Assembly (NCBI GenBank): GCA_947626155.1
Contig: CANQRC010000002.1
Span: forward strand, 3,504-67,503
Source: an uncultured Clostridia bacterium
Lineage (GTDB): Bacteria; Bacillota; Clostridia; Christensenellales; UBA1242
Length of the DNA stretch: 64,000 nucleotides
Direction: 5' to 3'
Shown: piece after piece, positions 30,501 through 45,500 of the stretch
Numbering within the stretch: the stretch's first letter is position 1
Layout of the letters: every line of letters starts with the position of its first letter
Notes under the pieces: generated by a model
The model's input: the letters and a program-made list of their open reading frames with translations, nothing else
Databases searched by the model: none
What the model was told of the DNA's origin: nothing
Translations under genes and position numbers: made by a program

Positions 30501-33500
30501 TACACCTTTGGCGGCTGGACAACCGAAAGAGGAAACTTGAGCACACTTATTATTGACACTGCCGGAAAATTGCAAGCAAGCGTTGAAAACTTCACCGACG
30601 AGGACGCAAATTGGATTCGCCCAGACGGCGCAACCGTTTACGCATATTGGACAGCACATAAATATAAGATTCGCTTCAATATAAACACGGATGATCCTCT
30701 TGCAACAGGCAAAATGGATGATCTTGATATGGTTTGGGACGTTCCAAAAGAACTTACAGGAAATCTGTTTACAAGAAAAGGCTATGAGTTCAGCGGTTGG
30801 GCTACAAGTGATAAGGGTAGCGTTGAGTATCAAGACGGCGCAACTGTAAACAACCTCACCTCACAAGACAATGGAACATATGACTTGTATGCAGTTTGGG
30901 AGGCAAATACCAATACTCCATTCACAATTGAAGTTTACTTTGCAGATTTGGAAAATAAGTATCCTGAAGGACTCCCTGTTCAATATACTGATGCAAGGGC
31001 AGGAAAAACAGGCACTGCACTTAAATTTGAAGACACCGATGACGGCTTTGGCGTAATTTTGACATATACCGGCGAAAAAGAAGTTGACGGCGCAAAGAGC
31101 GAGGCAACACTTACAAGAACATACAACTACACCGGCTACAAACTTGACAAAGTTGAGACGGGCGACCTTACAAAATACACAATCAATGCAGAGCCAGAGA
31201 CAGTTGTTAAACTTTACTTCTTGAGAAGAGACTATACAATTAAAATTAACTATGCCGACGGAGATATCACAGAACAACAAAAACCTTTGCAAAAGACCGA
31301 GGGCATCTTTGGGCAAACAATTGAAATTTACACTCCAAAGAAAACAGGTTACCGTTTTGACGGCTGGGAATATGACAGCAAACTTGGCCGACTTGAAGAA
31401 GTTGCTGGCGCAGATTATTACAACTACACATTTGGCGCAGACAAAGAAAACATTAATACTACTGAAAACAAGTTTACGGCAAGATGGAAAGAGTTGATCT
31501 ACAAAGTTACTCTTGACTTCAACGACTCAAACTTTGGGAACGGCAGCACCGAAGTTGAGACCTCTCTTGTTACCGGAAAAGGCAGCGTTGAACTTTACAT
31601 CAAGTTTGATACCACTTTTGGAGAGTTGAAACTGTCTGAGGACGCAGAGCCAACCGTTGATTTGAGCAAGTTCACAAACGACACATTCAACCGCAAGGGT
31701 TACACATTCCAAGGCTTCTACAAAGAAAGATTCATGCTTCCAGATGCGGCAACAGGCGACAAAGTCACCGACTCAGAGAAGTTTAGCGTTGATTACTTCG
31801 GCGAGGGCGTTGTGCCAACAGACATCACGCTCTATGCATTCTGGACAAGAAATACTAACACGGCTTATGTTGTAAACCACTACTTTGCAAATCTTGGCTA
31901 CTATGGAACTGAAACCAGCGAAGCGAACGCAAAACTTGTTCAAGAGAAAAAGACGGGCATAACCGACACTGCGGCAAAAACGGGAATTGCCACACAAGGG
32001 TTGCTTGAGGCAAAAGGCATAACAGATTTTAAACTTGAAGGCTTTATTTTGCCTAACCAAGTTACTGCAAATATCAAAGCGGACGGAACGCTTGTGATAA
32101 ACTATTTCTACGCAAGAATTGAGCGCTCGCTCACCCTTACAAAAGACAACGGAATAGACACATTTGGCTTCACAACCCCAAGCGACATTGCGGAAAGCAA
32201 GGGCATTAAGAGAGAGGGAGACCACTATGTTGCTCAATATCAGGCAGCGATTGACCTCACATCTGTTGCAAGAGCAGGCTACACCGCAACCGGCTTCACT
32301 TACAGCGGCGTTACCGAGGCAAATGTAGAAAAGACCGGCACAACCATTAAGTTTAAAGTTGAGACCCAAAACATCACAGTCAACGCAAATTGCATTCCAA
32401 ATAGATACAAACTCACACTTCACCTCAATGAAAACTTGAACGAGACAGCAAGCGCAAGCGGAAATGTTACAATTAGCGAGGACAGGACAATTGTTCTCTA
32501 TGGCGAATACGAAAGAACTTTTGCTACTCTTTATGAGAAAGACGAAAGAGCTGAGGGAGAAAAAGAGGTTTCTCTTGCAGAAATCATCCTTACAATGTAT
32601 GGCCACGAATTTAAGGGCTGGTATGATCAAGATATTGCCGCAGACGGAGACCTTGGCAGGGCTAACCTTGTCAGCGCAATAAATCAATTCTTGCCAACTT
32701 TGGATGACGAGGGACAAGGTGAAATTGACCTTTACGCTTATTGGACAATCAACACCTACACACTTACAGTTGAGTTTAGTGAGAAATATCAAGACTCTGA
32801 ACAACAAGAACACATTGTTCCAAACTTTAGACCAACTCAAAGCGTAACTGTTAAATATAAGTCTAAGGCAGAGATTAAATTCTTGGCTGTTGCAGGCTAC
32901 AGCGCTTACCTTGAGGGAAAAGAAGCTATTAAAACGAACGCAATCACTTCCTATGCTGTCGAACAACTGCTTGAGAACACAACCGTTAAAGTTTATTATA
33001 TTCCAAATCCATATGTTGCAACATTCGACTTTGATGATGCAACTAAAGACGGACAACATAAGACAGATGACAAACTTGTAGACTACACAATTCGCATTCC
33101 TCTTACAATTCCAACAGCAACAAGATATGGCTACATCTTCAAAAACTGGGAAGTTACAAAGGCAGACGACTCCAACTTCTCTGTTGGAGACACATACAAT
33201 CCACAAACCCTTGAAGAGGGCTACTATGGAAATGTCACATTCACGGCTCGCTGGGAAGTTAGAAAAGATATGCCTTACACCGTTAAAATCTTCAAGATGG
33301 AAATTGGTGGAGAAGATTACGTTGAGACATCTGAAGTTCGCAAGGACGGAACAACACTTGTTGAGGTTTCAAAAGAATATGACGCAACAAGCGTGACACT
33401 TGGCGGCAAGAGATATTCTTATGACGGCTTCACATATGACGACACTAAATTTGCCACAAACCTTGACGAAAACTCTTTGATAATTCCAGACAACGCAGAG

Positions 33501-36500
33501 ACCGTTGGCGGAAAGGAACTTGAAATTTCTATCTACTTTACAAGAGAGATCTATAATTTCACCGTAAACGTTTCAAAGGGAATTTCACAAGTTGTTATCA
33601 CCGGGCAGACAAGCGGCGCAACAAAGACGGAAAATTATACCGCTGAGCAGCAACTTACAACTCACACAATCACAGTTTCGGCTTACTTTGAAGAAGAAAT
33701 CACCGTGACAGTTACAATGGGCAACGGCTATGATTGGAAAGGCTTTGGAATTGTTTCTGGAACTAAGCCAGACGGCTTTGTGGAGGATGGCGCAGACCTT
33801 ACAACCACATTCAATATGCCAATTGGCGCATTGACAATTGTTGCAAAGACACAAATTCAATCTCACAAACTGACAATTGACCTCAATGGCGCAACGGCAG
33901 TTATTGACGGCTTTGAAGATTACCTTGTTGAACCTCAGAAGTATGAGATAGAAAGGCCTTACCTTACAAAACTTGATATTCCAAACCCAACAAGGCTTGG
34001 CTACACCTTTGCCGGCTGGGAGTGGACAACAAAGAATGAGGCCGACGACATCTCGGCAAGATTTGTTGAGGGCAAGGACAAATACACCTATACATTCACA
34101 TACATTGACGAGGAAGTTAAAGCAACTTGGACACCAAACAGATATGCAGTTGTTTTGAACTTCAATGATGCAAACTTCAATACCGGCTCAACAAACGCCA
34201 CAACCAAGAAGCAAATTCTTGGAAAGAATATTGAGGGCGGACTTGTTACACTTTACGCTGAATATGAAGTTGAAAACGGCTACGGAAGGTTGTTTGCAAC
34301 TGAGAACAGAGTGGAGGGCGAACAATCAATCTCAATTGATGCCCTTAACGAAGACTACTTCTCACGCACAGGCTACACATTTGCTGGTTGGTTCTCAGCA
34401 AAAGTAGGCGGCAACCCAATTACAAGTGAAAACGTTTGCAGAGTTGTTGAAAGCGTCACAATCTTTGCTCATTGGGAGGCTAAAGAGTGGACTTTGACAA
34501 TTGTGAAAGACAAGGAAAGAGTTCAAAGCATAACTGTTGCTTCTCACGAGGCAGAGGCAGAAGATAGCAAACAGGCAACATTTAAAGTTAAGTTTGACGA
34601 AATGCTTACAATCACAGCTGTTCCAAATCCAGGCTACAGTTTTGCAGGCTGGGAAGAAGGCGAAGACATCATTGAAACCCAAACAACGCTCACATATCAC
34701 TATGACACAGATGACGATGTCACTTTGACGGCAACAGTAGAGCCAATCACATACACAGTCACATTTGACCGCAACTATGGAAGCGGCGGAACTGAAAGCG
34801 CTGACATTGTGTATGAGACAAGCAAGTTTATTCAAGAACTTGTTGCTCCTACTCGCACGGGCTATAACTTCAAGGGCTGGACAACAACCGTCACAGATAG
34901 ATATGACGCAACCGAGGATAAGAATGGCGCAGATGTTGTTGTGAAAGGTGACGGAACAATAGTTGCAAACATCCAAGACTTCACCGACGAAAGCGGCAAT
35001 TGGATTTATGTTGGAGATGTAAAAGTCTTTGCACTTTGGGAAGCAAGAGTTTATCAAATTGACATTGACGAAAACAACGACCCAGATATTGACCTACAAC
35101 TTGAAGCGTTCCAAGCAACATATGACAAAGAGCAAGAAATTGTCCAAACACCAGAAAAGCAAGGTTATGACTTTGACGGCTGGTCAACAGAAGACAACAA
35201 CACAAGAAATGAAGTCACAATTGACACTTTGGGCGACTTCTCATCTTTGAGAGAATACTTGAGAGATAGAAATCAATCTGGAATCTACATCTATGATGGT
35301 AGATACTATATCTTCAACCTTTCATCAGACGAGTATGCTGGCGCGCCAAACACAACAATCTATGCTTGCTGGAAGCCAGGCGTTAGCTCATATAGAGTTG
35401 AATATTATCTTGAAACTGTTGACGGCAAATATGTTCTCGACACCGACGAAGACTTGAAGGACGAACTTGCAAATAAATATCCACTTGTTTCTCACACAAG
35501 AGATATTGACCAATATGAAGACGGAAACCCTGTTCGCACAGAAGACCGCGTTCAAATTGATGAAACTGTAACTTACAAAGGCTTCCACCTTGACCTTGAA
35601 CACGACGGAACAGTTAGAAACGGAACAGTGACCAAGTTTAAGGCAGAAGCGCCTTACACAAATGGCTGCCTTGTGCTTAAATTGTATTACACAAGAGACA
35701 CATTCACCGTTGGCGTTACAAGACCAAGCGTTGGGCTTGCAAGTGATTCTCTTGAGCCAAATAGTTTGACTTACAAATACAACACACAAATCACTCTTAC
35801 GCTTACAACCTCAGATGGCTACAACCTTGATGTGCTTAACGAAAGCGGCGAGGCAATCCCTCTTGCTGGAATAAAACAAACAATTTCTGAAAACACAGAC
35901 CAGCAGCATGATGTTGTCACCTACACATTCAATATTGAGAAAAATATGCAATTCTCAATGGAACTTAGCGCCCAAAAGAGAAATGTTAAGTTTGAATATT
36001 GGTTCGAGGATATTAAGGGCGGCACTTATAGCAAGAGAACAGAAAAAGTTCCACAGCCAGCGCCAGATGTTGTTGACGAAATCAACTTTGTTGTTGGGCA
36101 AACAATAACCTATGCCGACATTGAAAACGCTGAGCACATTTTAACCTTTACCGGCTTTGAATATGAGATTATTGTGCCAGAAACATGGACAGTTTTGGCG
36201 GACAGCACCCGAAATGTAATAAAAATTCAATACACAAGAAATTCTTACACCTTGTCACTTCAACTTACAAGAGGCGTAAACTCTCTTACTGCAGACAAAA
36301 ACCAAGAAAGCCAACAAGATGGTGTGACAACATATTCTATCAAATATGAAGACACTGTGGCTCTTACCCTTGTCATAAATCAGGGCTATTATTTCAGCAA
36401 GTGGAATGCAGGAGAGAATCTCACAATCACTCTTGATAGTGACCCATCCACACTTGGCACTCCAGAGGGCGTAGATGAAGATGTTCACACAAGCAGCCAC

Positions 36501-39500
36501 CACTTTGAGATGCCTGCGAGAGATGTTGTTATAACTGCCACTGTAAATCCAAAACTTGCCGTTGTGACATTGAGACACTGGCGCCAAGGCTTTGAAGACG
36601 AAGAGATTGGAATTGAAAACTATCCAAGCGAGCTTATGGAAGAAGTAAAATCCCTTGCTCTTACTGATGCACCAATCAGCATTGCTCTTGACGGAATTGA
36701 TCTTATTTCTTACACTGGCTTTGAGTATGTTGATTTGACAATTGAAAATCCAAATGCAGATAAAAACTATGAGGGATATGTCGACGGAAACGGTGGAACA
36801 ATTGTAAACCTCTTCTATCAAAGAAAAGAAGTTGTTGTTGACGTGACAATGAACACGGGAATTGAAAGCGTAAGTGTTGTTGTAAACTATTCTAATGAAG
36901 ATATGAAATACAACAAAGACTTAGATCCACAGGTGTTCACTTCAAATGATCAATTTATGCTTAAATATGAAGGAAAGGCAACATTTACTTACCATCTTAC
37001 TGACGGCTATGACTTTGTTGGATGGACGGTAAATGGCGGAGAAGTGCAGCAGTCTTGCGAAATTGTTGCAGGCACTGAAAACTTTGTTGTTCACGCAGAG
37101 GCAACGCCACATCTTTACACAATCACGTTCCACGGCAGAGACGGAGATGTTGCAACGCAACAAGTTTACTATCTTGAAACTGTTGAACTTAGAAGAAACT
37201 CATTTGTATATCGCGGCTATTCATTCCTCGGCTGGTCAAGAAGAGAGGGCAGCGAGACGGCAGACGACAAAATGTCTGGCGCAGAGCCTTACACATTCAC
37301 TTACGAAGACACTGAGAATATTGACCTTTACTCAGTTTGGAAAGAAACTCAGTTTACAATTGTATTTGATAGGAATGGCGGAGACGAAGTTACTGGCGAA
37401 ATGGAGGAAAAGACGCTGAAATTCTCTGAGAATTACGAAGCGCCAGAATGCGGCTTCAAATACAGAGGACACACATTTGTGGCTTGGGAATTTGAAAACG
37501 ACAATGGCAGCAGAATTCAAGTTAAAGTGGGCGAGGGACTTCAAGGCAGAGTTACCGCTCAGGACGGCAAGAAAGTTACATTCTATGCAATTTGGAAAGA
37601 GAATGAATACACCCTCACCTACAACAGCGGCTATGATTATGAAGGAAAAGAAGAAGAGACATATGACGAGGGCGTAAAATACACTTATAATCAACCTATC
37701 ACAATGCTTTCTGACGAAGAGACAGGCTTTGCTCTTACAGGATATCACTTTGTTGGGTGGGCCCTTGAAATTAATGGCAGCATCTTCATCCTTGCTGGGC
37801 AAGAGACAACAATTGCAAAACTGCTTGAGGGCGAAGAAAACATTGACGGCGTTGAAAATGCCAGCGTTTATGCAATTTGGGAAGCAAATGAATATAGAAT
37901 TCTCTTCAATGGCAATGGCGGGCGCGGCTATATGTCAAGCGTGAGCGCTAAATATGACGAAGAAGTTGAATTGCCAGGCAATCAGTTCACACGTGACGGC
38001 TACGAATTCCTTGGCTGGAGCCAAGACGCTGACGCAGAAGAGCCTGAAGAGGGCTTGGCTGACAACGGCGAGACAATAAAAGTTAAAAACCTCACAGCAA
38101 ACGCAGAAGATGTAACCTTGTTTGCAATATGGAAAGTCATTCCATACAAGGCAACTTACAAATCCGAAGAAGACGGCGAAGAAACCGAAACTCAGGACTT
38201 TAATGTTGAAGAAACATTTAGCCTCCTTTCAAACAAAACATTCACAAAGACGGGCTACAACTTGGTTGGATGGAGAATTGTTGAGGCTGACGGCAATTGG
38301 AATGTTCGCTTTGTTGACGACATTATGTTCTCATTTGCCGAAGATGGCACGGCTGAGCCAATTTCAGTTGAAAATATGTATGGAAATGTAACATTTGTTG
38401 CAATTTGGGAAGCAAAAGACATCAAAATCACTGTTTACTATGTTGAGAAAGAAAAGCAAGTTGCTGGTGATGACGCGGCAACCAAGGAGTTGGCATTCTC
38501 AGTTTACACAACTTCTGAGAAATTTGGCGAAAGATATGTTATTGGCTCGCCAGAACACACAGGTTACACTCCAGAACAAGACAGCGTGGACGGAATAATT
38601 GAAACCGAAGAGCCAATTGAAATAATAGTTTACTATGTTGCAAACGACTACACAATCACATTTGACTTCAACAATGCCGAGGGCACTGGCGAAGTGACAT
38701 TCAATGGCGAGGCAATTGTTGACGGACAAACATACACGCATAAAGTTACTTATAATCAAGAATACAAAGATGCACTTCCAATTGCAACAAGACAGGGCTA
38801 TTCGTTCCTTGGCTGGACTAGCGAAGGCGGCGTTCAATACACCGACGAAACCGGACTTTTGCTTGACACTAATCTTGTAGATAGAAACACAAAGGCTTGG
38901 ATTTATGCCGGCGACATCACATTCTATGCTAGTTGGAAACAAGAGAACAGCAAATATACAATTGAAATCTTCCTTGAAACACTTGATGGAAGCGAATATG
39001 AGGCTGGAAATACCGTTGAGGCTGAGGCGCTTACAGACACTTATGTTGATGTTGTGGACATTGACGCTCCAACAGGATACAGATTTGTTCGCGCAGAGGG
39101 AAGTTTTGTCACCGCTGACGGAAAAGCGGTTGTTAAGGCTTACTTTAATAGGACAAGTTACTCTCTAAGACTTGTTGGCACAAGCGGCGTTGAACTGACT
39201 GCTGAAAGCACGCCAAGCACTGACAATGTGCTTTATCTACAAGACCTTGGAAACGGAAACTATAATGTTCGATTTGGCGCAACAGTTACAATTGGCCACA
39301 TTATCACAGATTTGGGCTACAGCGCAGGAGAATACACAGTTACTCAAGGCGATGTTGAACTTTCCCCAGAACACACATTCGAAATGCCAGCGCATTATGT
39401 TGAAATCACGGTTTCTTCAACTCCAAGATCTTACACAATAAGGTTTAACGGAAATGGCGGCACGCAAGGCGAAAAGACGAGTTACACACAAATGGGTGAA

Positions 39501-42500
39501 AACTTACTCTATCTTGCACCTGTTAAACTTGAGGACAATCAGTTCACTTATGAGGGTTACAGTTTTGTTGGCTGGAGCACAAGAGACAGCGGCGAGGCAG
39601 AATATGTTCCTTCAAACGGCAGCATAACATTCACCCTTACAGACAACAGCATATTTGAACTTGAAGAACCAATCTTTGATTTGTATGCAGTTTGGGAAGA
39701 AGTTACTTTTGAACTTGTCATAAATTATGGCGACGAACGCGGAAATGGCGTTGACATAACAAAACTTATCATCACTGACGCAACAACAGAAGAACAAATT
39801 GCTTATGAAAACAGAATGAGGGTAAGTTACAATCAAGTTGTTAGAATTTACACTGATTTTGACCAAGACGGTCAGATTGATTTCTTGAAAGGCGGATATT
39901 CCTTTGTATCTGTTACAACTGCAAGGAGCGGAGCCCCTGTTGACAAGACGGGCGACAACTATTATGAATTTGTCATCAAAGACAATTTGACAGTTTACAT
40001 AAATGTGACAGCAAACAGCGACACCGTGTTTAATGTTGTTTACTCACTTCAAAACTTTGACCTCTCTTACACAGATGTTTTGACAGTTGAGGCAAACGGA
40101 ACAACTGACGCGGTCATCACAAGTGAATATTTGGAAAGCCTTGGGCTTATCAGAGATTTTGATGGATTTATCTTCTCTGCAATCACCGACCTTACAAACT
40201 CCAGCACAGACCCTGTGGTTAAGTTTGCCGCAGTTGACAACGAGAGAACAACTGTTTATGTAAGATACATCAGGCTTTCGTTCATGTTGCAACTTGAAAC
40301 AGAAGTTAAGGGCCTTGGACCATTCAATTACTCTTTGAAGACGGGCGCGTTTGACAGCACGGGAAGATATGCATACTACGAAACCACATTCACGCTGACC
40401 GCAATTGCAAAAGACGGCTACACATTAGAAGGCTTCAATGTTTATGCAAGTCAAAATCCTGTTGGAGGAAAAGTTCTTCCAGGCGATGCTGACGAACACG
40501 GCAGATGGCTGCTGACACTCAAAGAAGACGGCTATTATTACAATGACACAAAAGTGTTCGGCTTTGAGGTTACTGACAGCTTTGATACAGTTTACACAAT
40601 GCCAGCGTTTGACCTTTACATTGTTCCAATTGTAAACCCACTCAAATACAACATTTTGTATTACAAGAACGCCTCAATTGATGAGGAAGAGCCACTCAGA
40701 TTTGAAGTTACTTATGGCGAGAAATACACAATTTACAACTACAATGCGCCAGAAATTAACTTCACAAGAGAAAACTACATATTCAGAGGCTGGGCCGGCT
40801 CTAAGGAACTTGCAGAGCGCGGAATTGTTTTGGGCTATGACTTCCATACAAATGACAGGCTTGAATTTAACGAATACACAAGACTTACCGACCTTGAACT
40901 TTGGGCTGTTTGGGAAGCAGAAAATCTTGGCGAATACTTTGTTGTTTATCAGTTTGAAGACGAAAAAGGCGAGTGGGTTGAGAGAGAAGATTATCCTCGT
41001 CAACACATAAGCGGCGTTCAAATTGGCGACGCGGTTTCAACAGAGCCTTATGAAGTTGAAAACTACACATTTGACGAACGAAACAGCACACTTTCTGGCG
41101 AAGTTGGATCATTCTACACCTTAAGCCTTTATGTAAGATACACAAGAAACTTCTTCAACCTTACCGTTGAGCTTGGCGAGGGCGTGGATAGCCTCGACTT
41201 TGAAAACACTGCAAAGGCAGGGTTTGGAATTGAAGGCATAACCAAAGTTGACGGACAAGAGGGCGCTGCTACAAAATATCAACTTAGGGTTAAGCACGGG
41301 CTTTCTATTAAAGTTACAAGCCCTGCAAAAGCGGGATATAAAGACGCTTTGCTTTGCTACAACTTTGATGTTGGAGAGCAGACATTCACAATGCCAACTG
41401 AGGACTTCACAATTCGTGTTTCAAGAGAGCGCAAAACTTACACCATCACATACATGGCAAAGAATGAAACAGAAGAAAAGCAAATTGGCACTCAAGAATT
41501 TGAATATCTTGAAACAAGAACCTTGAAACCTTTCGCTGAAATGGAAGAGTTCGAATATGTGGGATATGAATTTGTTGGCTGGGAAATCTCTTTGGCAAAT
41601 GGCAACTTGCTTGAAAACGAAGACGGCGAGACTTTGTTTGACGATGGACAAGAATTTGAATACATCTACACCGAAAACCTCACTGCAACCGCAGTTTGGA
41701 CGCCAAGAAGAGACACCGATTACACAATTGTCTTTGTTCTTCAAACGCTGAATGGCAACGAGGAAAGAGAAGTTGCTTTGAAAGGTGTTACCGGCGACGA
41801 AATCACAGAACAAGAGATATTTGACCTGTTTGAAGAAGAGGTTGAAGACCATTATGGCTATGACTTTGTTGAAATTGACGAAGAAAAGAGCACAGATTTG
41901 ACAATTGCTGGTGACGGCTCAACAAAAGTTTATGTCAACTATGAACTTAAGCACTTTGAAGCTGAATTTGCTTATCTGTTCAAGGCAGAAGAGGTTGAGG
42001 GTGAAACTTGCGAGGGCGTTGAAAAAGGCTATCTCACTCACACCGAGATTGGAGAGGACGAGCCAGTTAAAGATGAGATGAAAAACAAGGGCGTTGTGTC
42101 TGTTGTTTATACCTCTCAAATGACAATTCAAATTTTGATTGAAAAAGGCTATGAATTTGAAAAAGTCACACTCTCTGGCGTAAGCGGAGACGGAAGCGAA
42201 GTTCATCTTGAATACACACTTCTTGACGAACATGGCTTTGTTTACAGCCAAGAACCAAGAGAGCCAGACGAGTCTGCTGAGCAACCAGACGAGGGCTATG
42301 AGGGAAGCGTCAACTTCGCTATGTTTGCTCACAACATTTTGGTTACGATTGAAGTTTCTCCAATAACATACAAGTTGACATATCATAAAAACCTTGACGG
42401 CTTTGATGATGAAAGCGTTGAGAGAGACATTGAGTTTAACAGTGAAGTTGCACTTGAAATGGGCGTTGCCACACAATTTGCACAAGAGGGATATGTTCTT

Positions 42501-45500
42501 CTTGGCTGGGCAATAGCAAATGAAAATGCCGAAGTTTATGATGTTGAACTTGACGAAGTGTTCGGTCCACAAGAATGGCATGAGGGTGGAAAACTTGAGC
42601 CATATTATGAAGAGGGCGTTCACCTTTATGGCGTTTGGAGAGAAGTGCTTTACAATGTTGAATACAATAACAATTTGGGCGAGGGAACACTTGCTAACTC
42701 AGAAAATTTGAGTTATAACGACGCCGAACCTTTGAAAGTTCTTGAAGGCGAGTTCACTCGCGTTGGCTATACATTTGTAGGCTGGGCAACAACACCTGAT
42801 GGGCAAGTGAATGTGGTTAACTCTTTGGACGAAATTAAAGAACAGGGAAGCGGCATTTACAGGCTTAACGGAATTGATTACGCTTGGAATTTGACCGCTG
42901 TTGATGGCGAAACTGTTACAGTTTACGCAATTTGGGAGCCAATCACCTACTCAATCACAATGTATTATGACACTCCTGCATCCGCGCAGACTGAAGAACA
43001 CACCCACAAGATTGAAGGCATCAAGTTTGACGAAACGGTCACACTTCCATCTTTCGAAAAACTGGGCTGGGAGATCAAAGACGGCTATGAATTTGCTGGC
43101 TGGTATTACATGAACGGCGAAGAGAGGGTTGAGTTTAGATGTGAATACAACTATCCTGATCAAACCGTTTCAAACCTCACGGCAATTGACGGCGGAAACG
43201 TTGAACTTTATGTTCTTTGGGCATATGGAAGAGTTAAGATTGGCGTAACAATTCTTAAAGAGACGCTTGACGGCGAATATGACAAAGAAAAGACTGACGA
43301 AGAAAACTATGTTGAGGTAACCGAAGATGTTTACTACTGGACGGCATACAGGGTTACAAGCCTTGACATCTATGACGCGCTGTCAAGAAACGAATCTTAC
43401 TCTAGATTTATAAATATCACGGGCTTTGAACTTGATAGAGACACTTTCGATGTTATTGAAAGCCTTGCTCCGGGACAAACAATCTTTGTATATTTGAGGC
43501 GACAAATTCACACTGTTACAATCAATATTTCTGACCATATTGAAAGCGCTTCACTTGAGGCGGAGCACGGTGCAACGCTTGATGAAGAGAGATCTTCTGA
43601 GTTTACCTTGGTTTACAGCGTTAAATTTGGAGACAAAGTAACACTTGCTCTGACCGCAAAAGCCGGATATATTGAGAAAAAATTCATTGTGCCAAGCACG
43701 ATTAAAGACTTTGACAACACTGCGCTTACATTTACAATGATAGACCAAGATGTTGTGCTTGAAACTGAGGCTAAGGCAGACCCAGCGATGACCTACACAG
43801 TTCAAATTTACATTGAAAACGCTGAGACCCATGATTTTTCAGATGACCCAATCACTGGAACGGGCACGGGTGCAACCGACAGCCCAATCACAAGGGAAAT
43901 GGTTCAAAAAGTCATTGAAGACACGCTTGAAAGCATGGAGGGCCTGGAAGAGCCATACATCATCTTGTCAGACGAAACAACAATTTCCGGAAACGGAGAC
44001 ACAATTGTTAGAGTTGAGATAAGAAGAAAATCTCTGCTTGTTGAGGTTCAAACTCAACTTGCCGAGGCATTCTACAGCAACTCCACAACAAGCGCATACT
44101 CTTATGGCGCAAATGTAGAACTCACATTTGTTGTGCGCAGAGGTTATTCACTTGCTCAAACTGTTGGCTTTGAAGATGGCGACTTTGGCTTTGTCTTCTT
44201 GTTTGCAGAAGATGAAAACTTCACGAGACCAGAAACTTCAGCGTTCAACATTGCCGTTTCCACAGATGAAGAAACGGGCTACCAGAAGTTTGTTGTAACA
44301 TTCAAGATGACCTCAGTGGATGTTACATTGAAAGTTAACGCCACGGCAAACACTCACACAAAATACACCGTTCACAGAGAGTTTGAAACAGACAAATTTG
44401 ATGGATCTTATGAGCCACTTGAAGAGGTTGCTGATGATGAAAGATTTGGCACAACAGGTCACGTTTTAACAGAAGACGATATTGGGCTTGAAGAGGTTGA
44501 AATTCCTGTTGGATACATACTTGACAAGATTTCGCTTTGGAGCGCAGAACAAAAGATTAGCGGAGAAGAGGACACTGTTGTCACGGTTTACTATAAGCGC
44601 GCATTCATTGACCTTACCGTTCAAATTGAGGGAGACTATGAAGGCATTGTTGAGGGCTCAATTGTTGTTGTCGTTGGCGACGATGCCATCTCGCCATCTG
44701 CGGATAGGAACTGGCAAATTGCCTACGGTCAAAAGTTTACTTTGTCCGTTGCGCTAAGCGTCGGCTATGACTTCGGCGGATGGGAATACACCTTAAATGG
44801 CGAAGAAAAGACCGCTAATGAACTTCAACTTAGTGAAACTATGCCAAACACAGCACTTGTTATCACGGTAACAGTTCTTGCTAAGACCGACACCCCATAT
44901 GAAGTTGAATATTATGGGCAAACACTAAGACTAGATGAAAATGAGCAGCACATCTTTGAGCAAATTGGACAAGCAATAACGCTCCAAGGAAAGACTTCTT
45001 ATTACTTCCAAAATGCAGATGTTGAGACAATGATTCAAAATATTGAAGAAAACTTCAAGGGGCAATATTCCTCAGAAGAACTTGAAAATATTTTGCGCGG
45101 GTTCAACTTACAAGACTTCACATATTCTGTTTGGCTGAGAACAAATGACGAAGTTGAAGATATTTCTGGCACACCAATTCTCCATGCAGACGGCACAACA
45201 ATAGTAAGAATTTATCTCAATTTGAAAGTGCTTAGTGTGGATGTTGAAATTCTTGAAGAATATCAAAATCAAGCATCAAATGTTCAGGGCGTAGGACAAT
45301 ATCTGTATGGCGAAACAGTTCAAGTTTCAGTTGACATTCTTGAAGGCTACAAATTTGACGGCTGGTATATTGGCGGCGAATTGCAAAGCAGCGATAATCC
45401 TTACATTTTCACAATCACAGAAGATAAGGCGTTCACATTTGAAGTTGCTGAAGGCGAAAACACTTACTATGTTGTTCACTATGACGAGCAGCTTGATGGA

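Noticed and set aside
31773..33206. 477-codon open frame on the minus strand within the giant gene
   Set aside because: Cys/Phe/Val-rich translation without domains; it is the antisense shadow of the repeat gene, as are many similar frames across 12.5-46.4 kb and 8.1-9.9 kb.
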